A stretch of DNA of 64,000 nt from a virus: the IMG/VR virus record IMGVR_UViG_3300031951_000065, positions 1-64,000 of that record; one strand, written 5' to 3'. Shown piece after piece: positions 63,694-64,000 of the stretch. The translations under genes and the position numbers were made by a program. The notes beneath the pieces were generated by a model that did not search any database, was not told the DNA's origin, and worked only from the letters and a program-made list of their open reading frames with translations. Within the stretch, counting starts at the first letter, position 1; each line of letters begins with the position of its first letter.

Positions 63694-64000
63694 ATGGATA
63701 ATTTAGATAATTTAATCAAAAACCAACTTGATAGTTTCAAAGATGGTAATATCACTGAAAACTATATGTTTTTCAGTAACTTAAAACAATTACATAGACA
63801 GTGTCAAATGTTGTTGGAATTAGACCCATCTGTGGTTGAATCTATTATACAAAATGGTCACGATTGGGCTGACGACCATGTCGCAGTTGCAAAAGAAAAT
63901 ATTGACCAAGTTTTTGATTTTATGATGAACACAACCAAAGAATCAATAAACGAGGCAAAATCAAACAAATTATGTGCAAGAGGTGTATCGGCCGCTAAAT
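63694..64000 (+). CDS. Unknown protein, 3' end outside window
   Basis: At least 102 residues to the right edge. Helical: MDNLDNLIKNQLDSFKDGN, then FFSNLKQLHRQCQMLLELD and HDWADDHVAVAKENIDQVF. The helix HDWADDHVAVAKENIDQVFDF resembles phage neck/portal-associated small proteins, but no call is safe. A TATTTATA element lies three bases before the start. Confidence 0.7.
   Translation, partial: MDNLDNLIKNQLDSFKDGNITENYMFFSNLKQLHRQCQMLLELDPSVVESIIQNGHDWADDHVAVAKENIDQVFDFMMNTTKESINEAKSNKLCARGVSAAK

Overview
This window is a contiguous piece of an AT-rich, double-stranded DNA phage with a contractile tail, distantly related to T4. Recognisable T4-type modules are the baseplate wedge (gp6, gp25, gp53-like), tail tube (gp19), tail sheath (gp18), tape measure, gp26-like chaperone, neck proteins (gp13-, gp14- and gp15-like), family B DNA polymerase (gp43), DnaB-type helicase (gp41), UvsX recombinase, gp32-like single-strand binding protein, a FEN/RNase H-type exonuclease and a gp55-like late sigma factor. 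There is no integrase, tRNA, insertion sequence or CRISPR array. Capsid, portal and terminase genes are not recognised here, so the window is only part of the genome. Translation starts lack Shine-Dalgarno sequences and sit behind A/T-rich leaders. Together with the OmpA-like, delta-60-repeat and discoidin-like modules, this points to a Bacteroidota (Flavobacteriia-like) host, which is an inference.

Layout. 1-6.2 kb (minus): end of the baseplate cluster, with a >1299-residue structural protein running off the left edge, gp6 and gp25. 6.4-14.6 kb (minus): one replication and nucleotide block transcribed ssb, uvsX, exonuclease, a duplicated-domain unknown, gp41, nrdB, nrdA. It is bounded by a strong terminator and has a second terminator between ssb and uvsX. 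14.7-37.4 kb (minus): a Dps-like protein, two giant baseplate proteins (2007 and 1611 residues), a gp53-like protein, tape measure, chaperones, tube, sheath and neck proteins. The 348-base gap at 30.6-31.0 kb holds ACTAGA repeats, a perfect parS-like palindrome and a terminator. A small plus-strand ribbon-helix-helix-like gene lies at 34.0 kb. 37.5-44.4 kb (mixed strands): SNF2 helicase, a possible nuclease, gp13-like neck protein and DNA polymerase. 44.5-47.9 kb (minus): a fibre/adhesin-like cluster. 47.9-64 kb (plus): virion-like proteins, three glycosyltransferases, dUTPase, PhoH, degenerate HD and HAD proteins, the gp55-like sigma factor, and a second baseplate set with a gp5-like OB-fold protein.

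Regulation. An octamer TATTTATW, on the coding strand, lies 3-41 bases upstream of fourteen starts, nearly all virion or other late-type genes. I did not see it in front of the replication genes or DNA polymerase. Because the phage encodes a gp55-like factor, this is the best candidate for its late promoter. It is the reverse complement of the T4 late element, and the spacing implies very short leaders.

The most unusual items are: the late-promoter-like motif; the perfect parS-like site next to iteron-like repeats; a neck-like protein fused through a Pro/Thr/Ser linker to a delta-60 propeller; an OmpA-like domain inside a baseplate protein; a putative nuclease gene interlocked tail-to-tail with a SNF2 helicase; and a small DNA-binding-protein gene with its own inverted repeat.
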